Source of the DNA: Apium graveolens
Taxonomy: Eukaryota > Streptophyta > Magnoliopsida > Apiales > Apiaceae
NCBI RefSeq assembly: GCF_009905375.1
Contig: NC_133656.1
Location: forward strand, 237,999,996-238,063,995
Direction of reading: 5' to 3'
DNA: 64,000 nucleotides
Of this stretch, positions 11,370-22,822 are shown piece by piece (positions within the stretch are counted from its first letter, which is position 1; every line of letters begins with the position of its first letter). A program made the translations under genes and the position numbers. The notes under the pieces are model-generated. The model saw only the letters and a list, made by a program, of their open reading frames with translations. It was not told the origin of the DNA and searched no databases.

Positions 11370-12786
11370 TTAGCAGCTTAAAATCTTGAACAACTCAGGA
11401 AGATGAGAGTTGGTCAACTTGGTTCTCTTGCTAATTTTATGTTTTTTCTTCTTTTTCTTGGGCTTGTTGGATATTCCGTGAACCTGTGCTTTGGCTCTCC
11501 TCCTCGCAGTGTTTGTAGCAGGTTCACGGAATATCTCTTGGTAATTCAATTCCCCTGAACAGCTGTTTCAGATCATCATCAACCTTTGTAATTATAGTTA
11601 CCCTGGGATCGTTTGGGAATGCTATGCCTTCTGGTGAATCGCAGTTTGATAGCAGCCAGATTTCTCCAGCAGCCTTCAGAGCCTAAGTAAAGCAAACAGA
11701 AAGGTACAATACCGCTTTAAAAAATATAACTCAGACTGCTTAATTAGAATTAACATCACTACATTATCAGAATTCACATCAAATAGAATTGAATTCCAGG
11801 TAAATAAAGATTTACCTGTAAATCACCCTCAACTGATAGGTATGCATCCTTGAGATCAACCACAGCTATACCATCTGGGAACTTTCGTATCAGCTTAAGA
11901 AGTTGGCTCTTATCCTTTAGTTCATGCTTGGACTGTAAGCATATACAAATCATGCAATTAGCACCCAGATATATATAAACAAAAAGGAAGCCCCAACAGC
12001 TTTTTTCTAATATATATGCATTTCTCTTTTAATGATGAAGAACTAATTAAACCCAAAGCACAACATAAGAACTTGTCAAGATAATATTACCTTGTAAGAG
12101 AAGCGCCTCCCATCTTAGTAAATCTTTAAATTGTTGCTCAAGCTGTCAAATAGAGCCTTGTTGGCCTTCACATCAACGTAACATGCTTCATTTATTTGCT
12201 CCGCTGTAAAGGCTTGCCTTGTCTGCAGACATGAAGAAAATTCATCAACCGGAAAATGTACAAAGCTAAATTCCTGACTAGAATATAATTTTACATAGCC
12301 GAGTTCCCTGCAATTCTCAGAAATTCTAAAAGGGAACCAAGTCAAGAATAATATGTAATTTTGAGTCAAAGAGGGCAAGTTTTACTGGAAAACATAAAAC
12401 TAAATTGTAATATTAAGTCCTAGAATCTCTTAGAAACCAGAAAGAAGAAAACATCGTAGTCTCTACCAATTCCCAAAATGCTAGGATTATGTTAGAGCGA
12501 AACATACATATATAACAGATCAAGAAAACTAGAAGTAGAGCTGAGATCTATGTACCTCTCGTAGCAAGTCTATAACACGCTTTATCTGAGCCCCTACAGA
12601 GGATGCCTTATCATCTCAATGTGTTCGAGTCTTTCTGTATCACTTGAAAATTTTACTGCAGGGGCAGCAGACTTTGCATTTGCAGGGTTATAAGGCATGA
12701 CTCTCTTATGCTTTTATGCTGCTAAGGGTTGTCTGACACATTTCCTGCTGTTTCTTGAACTTATCTAAACTCTCCTTCAATGCCAT
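11370..12786 (-). pseudogene. Transcription factor TFIIE beta subunit gene, broken
   Basis: Four exons with plausible splice sites: 12556-12786 (starts MALKESLDKFKKQQEMCQ), 12091-12222 (AFTAEQINEACYVDVKANKA), 11816-11932 (LKDKSQLLKLIRKFPDGIAV) and 11370-11682 (ALKAAGEIWLLSNCDSPEGI, ending SKRTKLTNSHLPELFK). TFIIE beta is the small TFIIE subunit that recruits TFIIH to RNA polymerase II. Lesions: exon 1 loses its frame after TLSSIKA, with the VKFSSDTERLEHIE and QIKRVIDLLRE parts in different frames; exon 2 has an in-frame TAA just before DGRRFSYK; exon 4 stops after ELPRDIP, with a deletion of the LDVEKDL region before PATNTARRRAKAQVHGIS. The splice sites and most codons survive, so the decay is recent. 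A functional copy is expected elsewhere in the genome. Confidence 0.85.
11470..11535. repeat. 17-bp perfect inverted repeat at the TFIIE-beta deletion point
   Basis: GATATTCCGTGAACCTG (11470-11486) is the exact reverse complement of CAGGTTCACGGAATATC (11519-11535), with a 32-bp loop. The left arm encodes the normal QVHGIS segment; the right arm sits exactly where the ELPRD-to-PATNTA deletion occurs. This is what a template-switch event leaves behind. Confidence 0.85.
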
Positions 12787-13933
12787 CTGATAAATTTAAC
12801 AAAAAAGAACAAACTTTGTTAGCATAAAAAAGAACAGATCACTGTCTATTTTTAGTTCCTAAATCCATCTGTAACTAAATTAACCACGGTTTTTCTAGTG
12901 TAAGGGTACATGCTAAGAATCTGTACTCAATGAGTTGTCAAAATTCGTGTAGGTGGATCTATCATTATTAATAAGCTCTTCACCAATAAAATTTTGATAA
13001 CTGGCATACATTAAAAAATTCGAATTAACCACAAATTCGATTTTCAAGCACCATATCCTACCCTATTATAGAACAATCTTTAGTGTTCGAATTTGTCCAA
13101 AAAAACAAATATAAACATATGGGGCAATCATCAATTTCGAAACCATCATGACCTAAGCGAAAATCAAATCCATGCAACGAAATCAAGATCGTTAAGCACA
13201 TAAATAATCAACTTGTGTTTTCAAGTAATACGAGTAGCAAAAGAATTGAGTTCACAATAATACCCTTGGTCCAATTAAGTAAAGATGAGAGTAGGAATAT
13301 ATACCTGACACATCATTTTGTAACTATTTTTTGTACCTGGGTCAGTAGGGTTATTCTGAAAAAATATGATAATCATTAAAATTTGGAGTTCATATTAATA
13401 ATCTTTATTTATAAAAGTTTCTGGAAATAAGTTCAAATATGAAATATTAGAAAAGCAAATTAATGCTTGTAGATACAAATATATTAAATATGATATGAAA
13501 AATAAAGCAATTGTAAAAGAAATTATGTTCTGATTGTTTCTAATTTAAGTGGACAACCAAGTCAGAATATGACAATGTAAACTGGAAAACTTTAATTTTT
13601 GTTAAAATTAGTATTGTTTATTTCAAGTTTGAGTGTGTATTGAAAGAGAATAACATATAAAAAATGTGTAAACATAAACCAGTAAGTCTTAATATTAAGA
13701 GCAGTCATGAAACTATCTCAAGCAGTTTTGCAGCATTAAGAAACATTAACATAAAACCAACAAAATTCCTTTCATAGTTTATAAGCGATGCGAAACTATA
13801 AACATAAGCCAATATCTATAAAACCTAGTAAACCATCTGTCATCGCGATGGAATACAATAAGAAAGTTACGCAAAGACCATATATGATCGCAGAGTCTAA
13901 AAAGGTGCTAAAACCAGAAAAGGGAAAAGATCA
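12787..13933. other. Non-coding stretch between pseudogenes
   Basis: AT-rich DNA upstream of the TFIIE-beta start. On the minus strand 13309-13357 looks like a small exon (cag, then NNPTDPGTKNSYKMMC, then a GTATAT donor), but I cannot assign it to a gene. Nothing else is supported. Confidence 0.4.
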
Positions 13934-14350
13934 TCAAAGTTGCGAGACTGCTGCATTCGAGGAGGCATTAAATTTGTTCTGTAGCCATGTCAATCGCCTT
14001 TCACTTTTCAAAGATATAAAAGTTTCTCTGGCGTTGGGACTTTCAAATAAATCCAAAGCAAAAAAGTAGAGGTGCTGATCAACATCTTGAATTTCATCTA
14101 AAACTTTTATGCACTTGCTTATAGAAAAGCGTTCATCATTCTTCATTATTGCAGCTGCTCTCATTTTGGAAGCAGCTGCTATTTCTAGCATAGCATCGAC
14201 TATGACATCACCAGTAGCCTTCCGGCTCCTCTTTCGACGTCCTGAACCTGGTGTGGCAGCCTGACGCTTATTGTGCCCATCCAACATGTTCATGTCATCA
14301 CCTGAGCCTGACGAAGCATCTTCATCAACAAGTGCAGGATCAGCAGACAT
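13934..14350 (-). pseudogene. Myb/SANT-like protein, C-terminal part
   Basis: A 138-residue frame with a basic RRKRSR patch and the C-terminal signature of plant Myb/SANT-like proteins (ISKCIKVLDEIQDVDQHLYF, then ALDLFESPNARETFISLKSE and RRLTWLQNK). That family derives from, or accompanies, Harbinger-type transposases. The N-terminal Myb/SANT DNA-binding domain is not found in the window. Upstream on the minus strand, an acceptor-like TGCAG at about 14393 opens SDQNIAVREIEP, then an in-frame TAA occurs six bases before this ATG. It is probably the last exon of a truncated gene, although expression from the internal ATG is possible. Confidence 0.5.
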
Positions 14351-15540
14351 GACTTAAGGCTCAATCTCACGGACCGCAATATTTTGATCCGACTGCATTA
14401 AGTTCAGAATAGCAAAAAGGACAGTTATTTTAATGCTCTACAGAAGAAATACTATCCAAGAAAACTCATAAATGAACATACAAACAAACGTGCCAAGTGG
14501 CAAAGCAAGAAGAGAGAACTTATTATCCACAAAATTCACTTCTCATATTATAACAGTGAAGATGGTAGTAGTTCCCCTAATAAAAGCTCCTGACATTTCA
14601 GATCGGCAGATCCCCCCCCCCCCTCTTCCTCCCTATCTACCCACCTCACAGAAAAGAAAACTGTTCACCCAGATGCTTGTTGCCTTATGGTTCAACCTGC
14701 TTCATAGAAAGATGAGCCTTTCATTCGGCGTCCAGCTTTGGAACGCTTAGTTCGGTGGTTTGTTTGCTAGTAATAATTACCCTATGGTAGACACATGTCC
14801 CGGCACTAAAAGCAAGCCCAATTCAGGATAGAGTGGCAAAAAGAAATATATTTAGTACTGAAAACAGATCATCTCGAAAAAGTTTCTTTTTGATTACCTT
14901 GGATAGTATCCCCTCAACTAAATACGAAAATCTTTTTTCTCAAATTCGCCAATCCTAAAACCAAAAATTTACAATTACCATCTACATTTTTAGTTGTCAT
15001 ACTTTTCAGTACCCGAACAATAGATATCCACACTACGGTCTCTCATATCACTAGACCTATAGAGAATACCGAAGACACTGCATTAAATAAAAATGTCCAA
15101 ACTGCATTTATTTAAAATAACGAGTACAACGCTAAAAATTCACTTATCAAACCAACACACATTTCGGCCTCAAATCCCGAAACAACTAATCAAAACACAC
15201 CAACAATTAATTACTACAATTTTGTCATTTTCACAATAATGCTGATCATTACACACACTTATAACAATAACAATAAATAAAAATCTTATTACTATCACCA
15301 GACAATTCATAACCCTAGCTTTCGAAAACTCGAATTGATTAAACTTGCGAAAACTGCAGTGATTAAGCTATCAATACATACACATATACATACAAGTAAA
15401 CGAAACCCTAGAAACGAAAATTAATCAATAGAGGCCTAGAAATTGATAAAATTAACTAAAAACAAAGCGAATAATTCAAAAATAAAAAATAAAAATAAAA
15501 TAAAATACGAGTGTGTGTGTGTATAGTTTATATATATACC
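14351..15540. other. Presumed intron and intergenic DNA; poly-C tract at 14612
   Basis: No coding sequence is supported. If the 5'UTR-like exon at 15541-15615 belongs to the Myb/SANT-like remnant, this is its intron. It holds a short pyrimidine block with a C run at 14612-14622 and scattered AT-rich sequence. Confidence 0.35.
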
Positions 15541-15615
15541 TTGCAAATGAGTGATTTTCCGGCGAGAATTGATGGTTTGGGACTTGTTTCTCTCCGGCGG
15601 CGACAGCTGTTAATA
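15541..15615 (-). promoter_or_regulatory. 5'UTR-exon-like segment similar to the KAE1 leader
   Basis: On the minus strand, CAGCTGTCGCCG, TTCTCGCCGGAAAATCA and TTGCAAG followed by a GTATAT donor occur in the same order and spacing as in the KAE1 5'UTR exon at 21765-21845 (CAGCTATCGCCG, TCTCGCCGGAGAATCA, TTGCAAG, GTACAC). It looks like a duplicate of that promoter and leader, now upstream of the Myb/SANT-like remnant. Confidence 0.5.
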
Positions 15616-16050
15616 AACAACTATTACTATGGTTGTGTTTGTGTTAAAATGATTAATAATGAAAGATTTAATCGGGATTTTTTTAGTTTTTGAAATAAAA
15701 TATAATCGAAATTTTTGTGTCTTATTACTCTATTTATCGAATACCTGTAAATATTTTATTTGTTTTTTGAATAATAAGGTTTGTATGCCTGTAAATGACT
15801 ATGAGCATGTGTTCTCTCACATGATGTATCGGGAGTGAGTAACAATCGAATCTAAAATTAAGACGATGATTGATATATGAGTATATAAATTAATTGAATA
15901 GTTGAATCGAAAATTAGAACGATCACATATATACGAGTATGTAACCGAATCCAAAATTAGGATGACGACAGGTATATGAGTACGTGTAAACATGATGTAA
16001 GTTCTTCTCATAGATAACTATTATTGTTATTATTATTTTTATTATTCTTA

Positions 16051-16314
16051 CTAACTTAAATCTCGTGCGATGTACGGGTTCCCGTTAATATTTACAATTA
16101 TTAGTTTTCTCTTCATATTATAATTTTAAAATATTTATATATAAAAATAATAATTATAAATTTATAATAAAATAATAGAATAACTTGTGATCGTAGTTTA
16201 ATAGGATAAGTAGACCGTGTATAATAATTTAACAATTTTTATTTTTTAATTATAGGATAAGCCGTGATCGTAGTTCAGTAAAATAAGTAAACTATGTCTA
16301 GTAGTTTAGCGGAT
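16051..16314 (-). mobile_element. Degraded Helitron-like end
   Basis: The minus strand has a hairpin CCCGTACATCGCACGAG followed after 8 bp by TTAG and then T, close to the hairpin plus CTAG|T end of the better element at 40366. A TC start after A at 16314 is possible but weak. A roughly 47-bp internal duplication (16188-16232 and 16264-16310, GTGATCGTAGTT) lies within it. The CTRR end is mutated, so the call is tentative. Confidence 0.3.
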
Positions 16315-16625
16315 ATATAACATTATTTATTTGTTTATTTAATAAACAAAATTAGGGAATAACCTTTGAACCAAAAATATTACCCCATTTCGATTATTAC
16401 AGTATAATATAAATATTCAATTATTTACGATATAACTTATAGCATATTAATAATAGAAAATCTTGTCAGCAAAATTCATTTTTCAAATTTATGACGGCAG
16501 CTCTACTCTTGAGGAAAGATCTCGAAAATTAATTTTCATGTTTTGTCTTCAACAATTACAAAAGAATTATCCTAGTTAATTTTTTTAGGGATGTCCATTT
16601 CAGAGGAAATATATAAATTATTAGT

Positions 16626-16753
16626 TTTAACTTGAGAAAAAAAGGAAAACTACGACAATGATCTATGAGCCCCTGCTAAATGCTTTCTTATTCCAGCTTT
16701 AACTTGAGAAAAAAAGGAAAACTACGACAATGATCTATGAGCCCCTGCTAAAT
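16626..16753. repeat. Near-perfect tandem duplication, 72-bp period
   Basis: 56 bases starting TTTAACTTGAGAAAAAAAGG are identical at 16626-16681 and 16698-16753. The identity implies a very recent event. No coding meaning is visible. Confidence 0.9.
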
Positions 16754-16779
16754 TATACAGGTTACTCACTGTTATAGAA

Positions 16780-16935
16780 ATAGGCCGATTTTTTAAAAAT
16801 CACTGATAAATCGGTAAAAAATATTTGTCCGATTTGACCGATTTCCGATAAATCGCCGATAAATCATCCGATTTTTTAAAAATTTTCCGATAAATCGAAA
16901 ATCGGTACATCAACCGAATAATCCCGATTTCCAAA
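16780..16935. repeat. CCGATAAATCG-rich repeat
   Basis: The motif CCGAT(A/T)AATC and its variants recur many times here. Related CCGATTAATC clusters occur at 32155-32220 and 32960-33210. It looks like a dispersed repeat family whose body is built from this short word. Confidence 0.5.
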
Positions 16936-16979
16936 ATCTGTAACACACTGAGGTTGCTAAATAAATTAAAAGTACATGT

Positions 16980-17100
16980 ATTCCAAGCTTATAAGCTTAA
17001 ACAAGCTAGCTGCTTGCCTCTCTTATCTTCTGAAAACCTAATACAAAAAGCTTGTACCTCTGTGAAAAGGTACAACTGCATAAATGGAACCTGGATTGAT
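16980..17100 (-). pseudogene. Copy of the last CNOT11 exon
   Basis: The minus strand from the acceptor at 17076 matches CNOT11 exon 12 (36125-36222) nearly base for base, including CCTTTTCA, AGAGGTACAAGC, GATAAG and AGGCA, but the frame is broken: GAC CTT is altered, a stop follows GTSFLY, and the terminal TGA is lost. Similarity extends about 25 bp into the preceding intron, so this is a DNA duplicate and not a retrocopy. Confidence 0.7.
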
Positions 17101-18028
17101 ACATTTCCCTGTTATTATCGAAGATATAACTTCTAAGAGAGTAACATTTGGAACCAAAAATATAAAGCTGATGCTGCATTCCAAGCAAACAATATTCGGA
17201 GTAGGAATGAAACCCGTATGCAAACACATTCATTATCGAGACATTAAAATCTTCCTAATGTGTCATACAATAATAAAAAATAGTACACCATTAATCATAT
17301 CATACAAGAATGAAACTGTATGCCGCAGTACTTTCTTTTGATGCATACAATTTGCAAATGTAGTAAAATAATACGGTGTTCTGTTTATAAATAATGTGGA
17401 AGGTTAATACAAACAACAAATCCTATCAATCACATTGTCGTCCATGACACTGTTACCTTGATAACATTACTTTCAAATTCTGCCATATACCACTCCAACT
17501 GCATACCTGTCAAACACAACCAATCTTGAGGCAAATCTCATTTGGGTCGGAATTTCAACATAATAAAGACAATCTAATTACAATCATGCATTTGTCTTGA
17601 CAGCGAAGACGAAAAAAGGCAAACGAAACTAAGAAGAATGTACATGCAGATATATTGAATGAGTTAAAATTAACTTTTTACTACCTGCGTTAAATTTTAG
17701 TTGCAAACTGCTACTCAACAAAAGCAATATATGGATGGAGAGTGGAGGCTATACTCAAAAGAATTTTGACCGAGCAAGTAAAGCATTGATGGTGAATTGA
17801 TGAAAAAAATTGCTTCTACATATTAAAAGAGTGCCTAAAAGGAGAGGAAGGAATGTAATAAGTTATTCAACAGGAATTTTTTAAGGTCAATGGGAACATC
17901 CCGTCTGTCATCCAATTTGGTGGTAAAAACACATCTTTATCTAGGAACCTCGTGGTGCTTCCTTGATCACTCACACTAATGTGTGTGTGTGTAAAATATA
18001 CAATTACCTTATAATAAGCATCAGCTAT
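17101..18028. other. Downstream flank of KAE1, no gene
   Basis: No coding feature is supported. It probably includes the KAE1 3'UTR; a short GT run lies at 17981-17993. Confidence 0.5.
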
Positions 18029-20519
18029 TTAACAGGTTTTTTCAGTGACAGTATTCACGTTTGACAATTCCTTCTCCCGCCAGATTGCGAGCACTTCATC
18101 AGTTCTGAACCGTTGTGTGAAAGTTGTTTCTTCCATTGGGGTAGACAAACCATGAGAAAAAGCGAGGAGACCAGTATATGCAATCATTGCTCCATTGTCG
18201 ATACAGTACCTGTCATCGGTAGCAAATAAATTTCCGCCTCTCTCGGAACACATAGTTTTCATCATATCTTGCAACCGCTCGTTGCAGCCCACACCACCAA
18301 CAATAAGAACATCTTTCGAGCCACAATGTGCCATTGCTCGTTCTGTGATCTCTACAAGCATCGCAAACACGGTTTCCTGAAACGAAAGGCAAAAGTCACA
18401 TACAACCCAAAATCATGTCTGCTACCACTCAAAAATGATTAAAATAAATTGGAGAAAATGCAAAAGCTTTACCTGCAGGGAATAGCACAAATCTGCTGGC
18501 GTGCACTCATTGTTTTTTAGCTTTTCTTCAGCAGTGGTTTCTATGTAACTTAATATTCCACTGAACGAAACATCCATTCCTTTTACAGCATATGGTAGGT
18601 CCAAAAACTTTTCCCCTTTCTTAGCAAGCTGTAGAGAGTTAAACCACATACAAGAATATTATGTAATATAACTACAGACAAATATACACCGGCTAGTCAT
18701 ATATTTTATAACAGAAATAGGATTTTCATTGCATGCAAATTTCATACTTGCACAAGCAGCACAACTTAATATGCAGTGTTCCAAGCGGTCGGGAAGAAGG
18801 CTACCTTACACTTGAACAGATATAAGCAGAGATAATACATATTATTACGAACTAATTACAATGCTTAACAACATCTATTATTAACAATTAAGTAATGAAA
18901 TACTATAGATATATTATACATAATAATTAAACATATAAAGAAGAGTTAAATACCTAAAGTAATATGGATTTTGGTAAATGATGCCAATGACATGACAAAA
19001 TAAGAACAATATTTGCTATTTATATTTACCAGTAAAAAAAACACAGCAAATTATATACTTCATTATGAAAATATAATTTACTTGCACAGTGTATATATGA
19101 AAAGGCAAACTGACTTAACAATTATCTAATCCATCATCACAAATATTTTGATCCATCTCTTAGGCTGTCATCTTACTCCTCCCCAATTACCCCTAACTTT
19201 CTTCCCTACAACTCCCCTCTCCATTCCAACACTTTCCTAGTGAAGGCGGAACAGAGCAATCAACTAGTATTAAACAAACTGTGTTGGCGACTCAAGATAG
19301 ATTCACATAATTCTACTCATTAGCCAACCGAAAAATTAATCTTTTAGTTCGGACTACTAAACCACTTAAAGCCTCAAACAGAAAATTAACAATTCACGTC
19401 AAACTTTTAGGCCGCAACCTGTTACAAAGCTTTACAAAGCTTTTACTAATTCAGTTGCTTGACTGTAAGCTTTTTGTGTTCAACAACCTACAAGCAGGAC
19501 ATAAGTTTAATCATGTTTTTGCTTATTAACTCGATATAAAATTATGACCCAAGATCAGAAGTGGTTGACAAGGCAGCCCCTTTTATGTCGAAGTATAGCG
19601 GAGGGCTGTTACAAATTTTTTTGGCTGAGTGAATGTGTATTAATTTATCTTAGCAACATGAACTCATAACTGTTCTAACATGATTGCCACAGGAAGGACA
19701 TGTTGACAAAACAACAATACACTGTTGATTTGAATAAAGAAAACACATAACAGACACAGGTTCATCAAATGCAGGGATTTGAGCAATAACAGTTTTTTAG
19801 TATTTTATCGTAGCAACAGTGTTATCCAACATCCTTCGTCATTATCAAGCAATAACGAGCAATTACTCGAATGAAATTAAATTAATACGGTGCCTCTGAT
19901 AAAATACACAATTAAATAACCAGTGAATCAGAATACCAAAAAATTAAAAAGAAAATAATCAAACCTGTTCAATGTTATAACCTGGGGCTGGATCATTTGA
20001 CAGTTCCAAAACTCTGGCAAACCGGTCCAAACAATTCCCAACAGCAATGTCAATTGTCTCCCCAAAAATCCGATACCTACCTTCACTATATGCAATCACT
20101 TGTGTGTTACCACCACTGACATACAACACCACTGGATCTTTGGCTCCAGTAACAATCCTCCCCATCTCAATATGAGCAACACAGTGATTCACTGCAACAA
20201 TTGGCTTCTTCCAAAGTTGTGAAAGCACCCGTACAACAACAGCAGCAACCTGCAGTGGTGCACCCATGCCTGGACCTTTGGTGTAACAAAGACAATCAAT
20301 CTCTTTAGGGGTTACTTTAGCCTCTTCAAGAGCAGATTTTATTAAAGGAAGAACATGTTGAAGATGGTGGTGCGCAGTTTCTCGAGGAAGAAACCCTTGA
20401 CCTGGAGGGGTAATGTAAGTATGTCGTGGGTTGGATAAGATTGTTCCATCTAAACTTACAACACCGACTCCAATCTTGTTAGCTGATCCCTCAAACCCTA
20501 AGGCTAACAAATTCTTCAT
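18029..20519 (-). CDS. OSGEP: tRNA N6-adenosine threonylcarbamoyltransferase, KAE1/OSGEP homologue
   Basis: Three coding exons: 19965-20519 (185 codons), 18473-18628 (52) and 18029-18376 (115 plus stop), all in phase with GT-AG borders, giving 352 residues, the usual length for the cytosolic plant enzyme. The start is [20 protein letters not shown]. The metal-binding histidines are in [10 protein letters not shown] (H112, H116), the nucleotide loop is SGGNTQ (about 135-140), and the C-terminal metal aspartate is in [11 protein letters not shown] (about D297). KAE1 is the catalytic subunit of the KEOPS complex and transfers the threonylcarbamoyl group to A37 of ANN-decoding tRNAs (t6A). It lacks a transit peptide, so it is the cytosolic/nuclear form, not the organellar GCP1/Qri7 form. 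Intron 1 is 1.3 kb. I see no lesion. The 5'UTR is split by an intron (see 21765). Confidence 0.95.
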
Positions 20520-21850
20520 CTCCCTATATCTAGTCTCACTTTACCTGTCATCAAATATAAAATAGTTATAAGGAAAAAAAGATATTAGTATCAAGAGTTC
20601 TCTTATGTTCCACAAGAGCACACCAAATATTCTAATTACAATCAAAAAAACGTACAAATTGTACAAAGAATACTACAATGTCATTATTTAAAGCACTAAT
20701 AACAATCAATTTGTGATCTGGTAATTTTTTGGCGTCGGTGAATTTTGATAGACTGGACAAAGCAAAAAACACGCTCTTACACGTTGCAATAAACATGCTA
20801 CATTAGATTATAAACCACAATATCAAATAAAGTAAATAGTCCTCTAAATAATGTTAATATTGTGAACTTAAGTTGGTATTAAAAGATGCAAAAAAAAGCT
20901 ATACAAATGTTTCACTAATGTATGATTGAAATAAAAAATATATTAACTTTAAAAAAAATGGATACAAAATGTCATTTTCAGAATCTATAAGCAAAAGTTT
21001 TATGAAAAACATCTCATTTCACCGAAACACTGTAGACTCTTTTAATTGTCAATTGCTTCCAAGTAGGAGGGGCAGCAAGACAATCGAGGGCTGATTAAGG
21101 ATCATGTAGACGATGAAGCTCCGCATAAACTACCAAAACAAGAAAACTTTGGACACAATTGAAGCAAATTATTTATGGCTACTGCTTACCGGATCCTTAT
21201 ACAATATGTTATCTTAGCCTGGTTCCCTTTTAAGCTTTTCTAACTGGCCAGAATGGATACACGTCCAAGCATCGGACTCGACAAGATTTTGAAATATAGC
21301 CCTAAATTTCACAACTTTATAGACAGACAGTTTATAGCCCTAACTTTCTAAATTTGAAATCATCGAAATCATATAAATTGCAGTTTGTTTTTACTCTCTC
21401 TCACTCTCTCCCCCTCCCTCCCTCCCTCCCTCTTCTCATCTCTCTCTCCCTCTCTCATCCTCTCCTCTCACTCTCTCTGTTATCGCTTTCCCTCCTCTCC
21501 CTCCTCTCTCTCTCTGTCTCTCCCTCTCTCTCTCTCTCCCTCTCTCACCCTCTCCTCTCTCTCTGTTATCACTTTCCCTCCTCTCTCTCCCTCTCTCTCT
21601 CTCTCTCTGTCTCTCCTCTCTCTCCCCCCTCCCTCTCCCCCCTCCCTCTTTCTCTGTATAAATCTATAAAAGCACACAAATGAAGTAAAAAAACGCAAAA
21701 ACAAAGCGAAAGTAATTCAATTACGATAATCTCCAACAAACACTATACATATACGCGTGTGTACCTTGCAATTGGATGATTCTCCGGCGAGATTTCAAGT
21801 CTCTTCTTGTTTTTTCTTCTTCTGTTCGGTCGGCGATAGCTGATAGGGTT
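20520..21850 (-). promoter_or_regulatory. KAE1 5'UTR: leader exons and 1.2-kb leader intron
   Basis: On the minus strand a leader exon (about 21850-21765) ends TTGCAAG followed by GTACAC, and the next exon begins after GACAG at 20545, 25 bases before the ATG. The intron between them (20545-21764) contains the long CT/GA microsatellite at 21391-21655. Leader introns of this size are common in plant housekeeping genes and often raise expression. No TATA box is obvious. The assignment rests on splice motifs and position. Confidence 0.55.
21391..21655. repeat. (CT)n pyrimidine microsatellite
   Basis: About 265 bases almost entirely of C and T on the plus strand, made of CTCTCT, CCCTCC and CTCCCTCT blocks with an internal repeat of CACTCTCTCTGTTATC. 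It lies in the KAE1 leader intron, so the transcript would read GA. Open frames here are low-complexity artefacts. Confidence 0.9.
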
Positions 21851-22093
21851 TTAGACAGATTTTGAATTATCGTGTGATTTTGTAAATTAATTAACACATA
21901 AATTAATCAATTAAATGTTTCTTGCCTAATTTGTAATATATTTTTTTATTATGAAATCCAAAAAAAATATCATTTCTCAGATACCATGACAATTAATATA
22001 TTTATGGAATTTTAACTAAATATCTCATAGTTTAAGGCATAATCGAAATCCAAAGAGAATATGCACGGATTTTTTTGAATTTTTAAAATCTTA

Positions 22094-22501
22094 GGGGCTG
22101 TTTGGCTCACACAAAATAAGTAACTTATTGGGTTCCCGTAAGTACTTATCGACGACTGTTTATCGACCTAACTTATAAGTCGAATTTACAGCATATAAGC
22201 TGATAAGTTGAATGTTAATAACGACGTATTTTTTCTAAACTTATTTTGATTTTTAACTTTTTAATCAATTTTTATTTTAAAATATATGTTTGTAAATGTT
22301 ATTTAAATTTAAAATTCACGAATTAAGAAAATTGTATTCTAAAATTTTTTATTTTAGTTCATTTAAGTAAAAAAAAATATGATTTATAAGAAAATTATCC
22401 AAACACTTATATAATTTAAAAGTTTTTATATCCTTATCACTAATAAATCATTTATACATTTTAAGTAATAAGTTATTTTTTTAAAAATTTCTCAAACGGG
22501 C
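22094..22501. mobile_element. hAT-like MITE
   Basis: The left end GGGGCTGTTTGGCTCACACA and the right end, read in reverse complement as GCCCGTTTGAGAAATTTTTA, form an imperfect terminal inverted repeat of the common plant 'GGGC.GTTTGG' type, and AAGTAACTTATT / AATAACTTATTACTT mirror each other just inside. A clean 8-bp target duplication was not found. Confidence 0.5.
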
Positions 22502-22822
22502 AATTAATATGATTATTTTTTTTATTAAACTTTTTGAAAATCAATTTGAATCCATTAAAATCTCAAATCTATATTTCCGAAACTCCAGTCTAAATACGCA
22601 AGCTAAAATCACTCCTCGCTTAAATCGATATGGCGAGACTTCATGATTGTAAGATTCTACGCTGGTTAGAGGACAACTTACGTATAATATAACAAAAATG
22701 GTAATTTTTATCGATCTTATGTTCGGAGTTTATTCTCGCTACTCTTGTGATATGTTACGAGCGTTGTTCCGGTATCGATGAAAGCATATTTCCGTGATCC
22801 GATCAATTTTATATTTATATTA

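Noticed and set aside
21354..21704. Long open frames rich in Ser/Leu/Pro (plus) and Arg/Glu (minus)
   Set aside because: They are translations of the CT/GA microsatellite, open in all frames because the dinucleotide repeat lacks stops.
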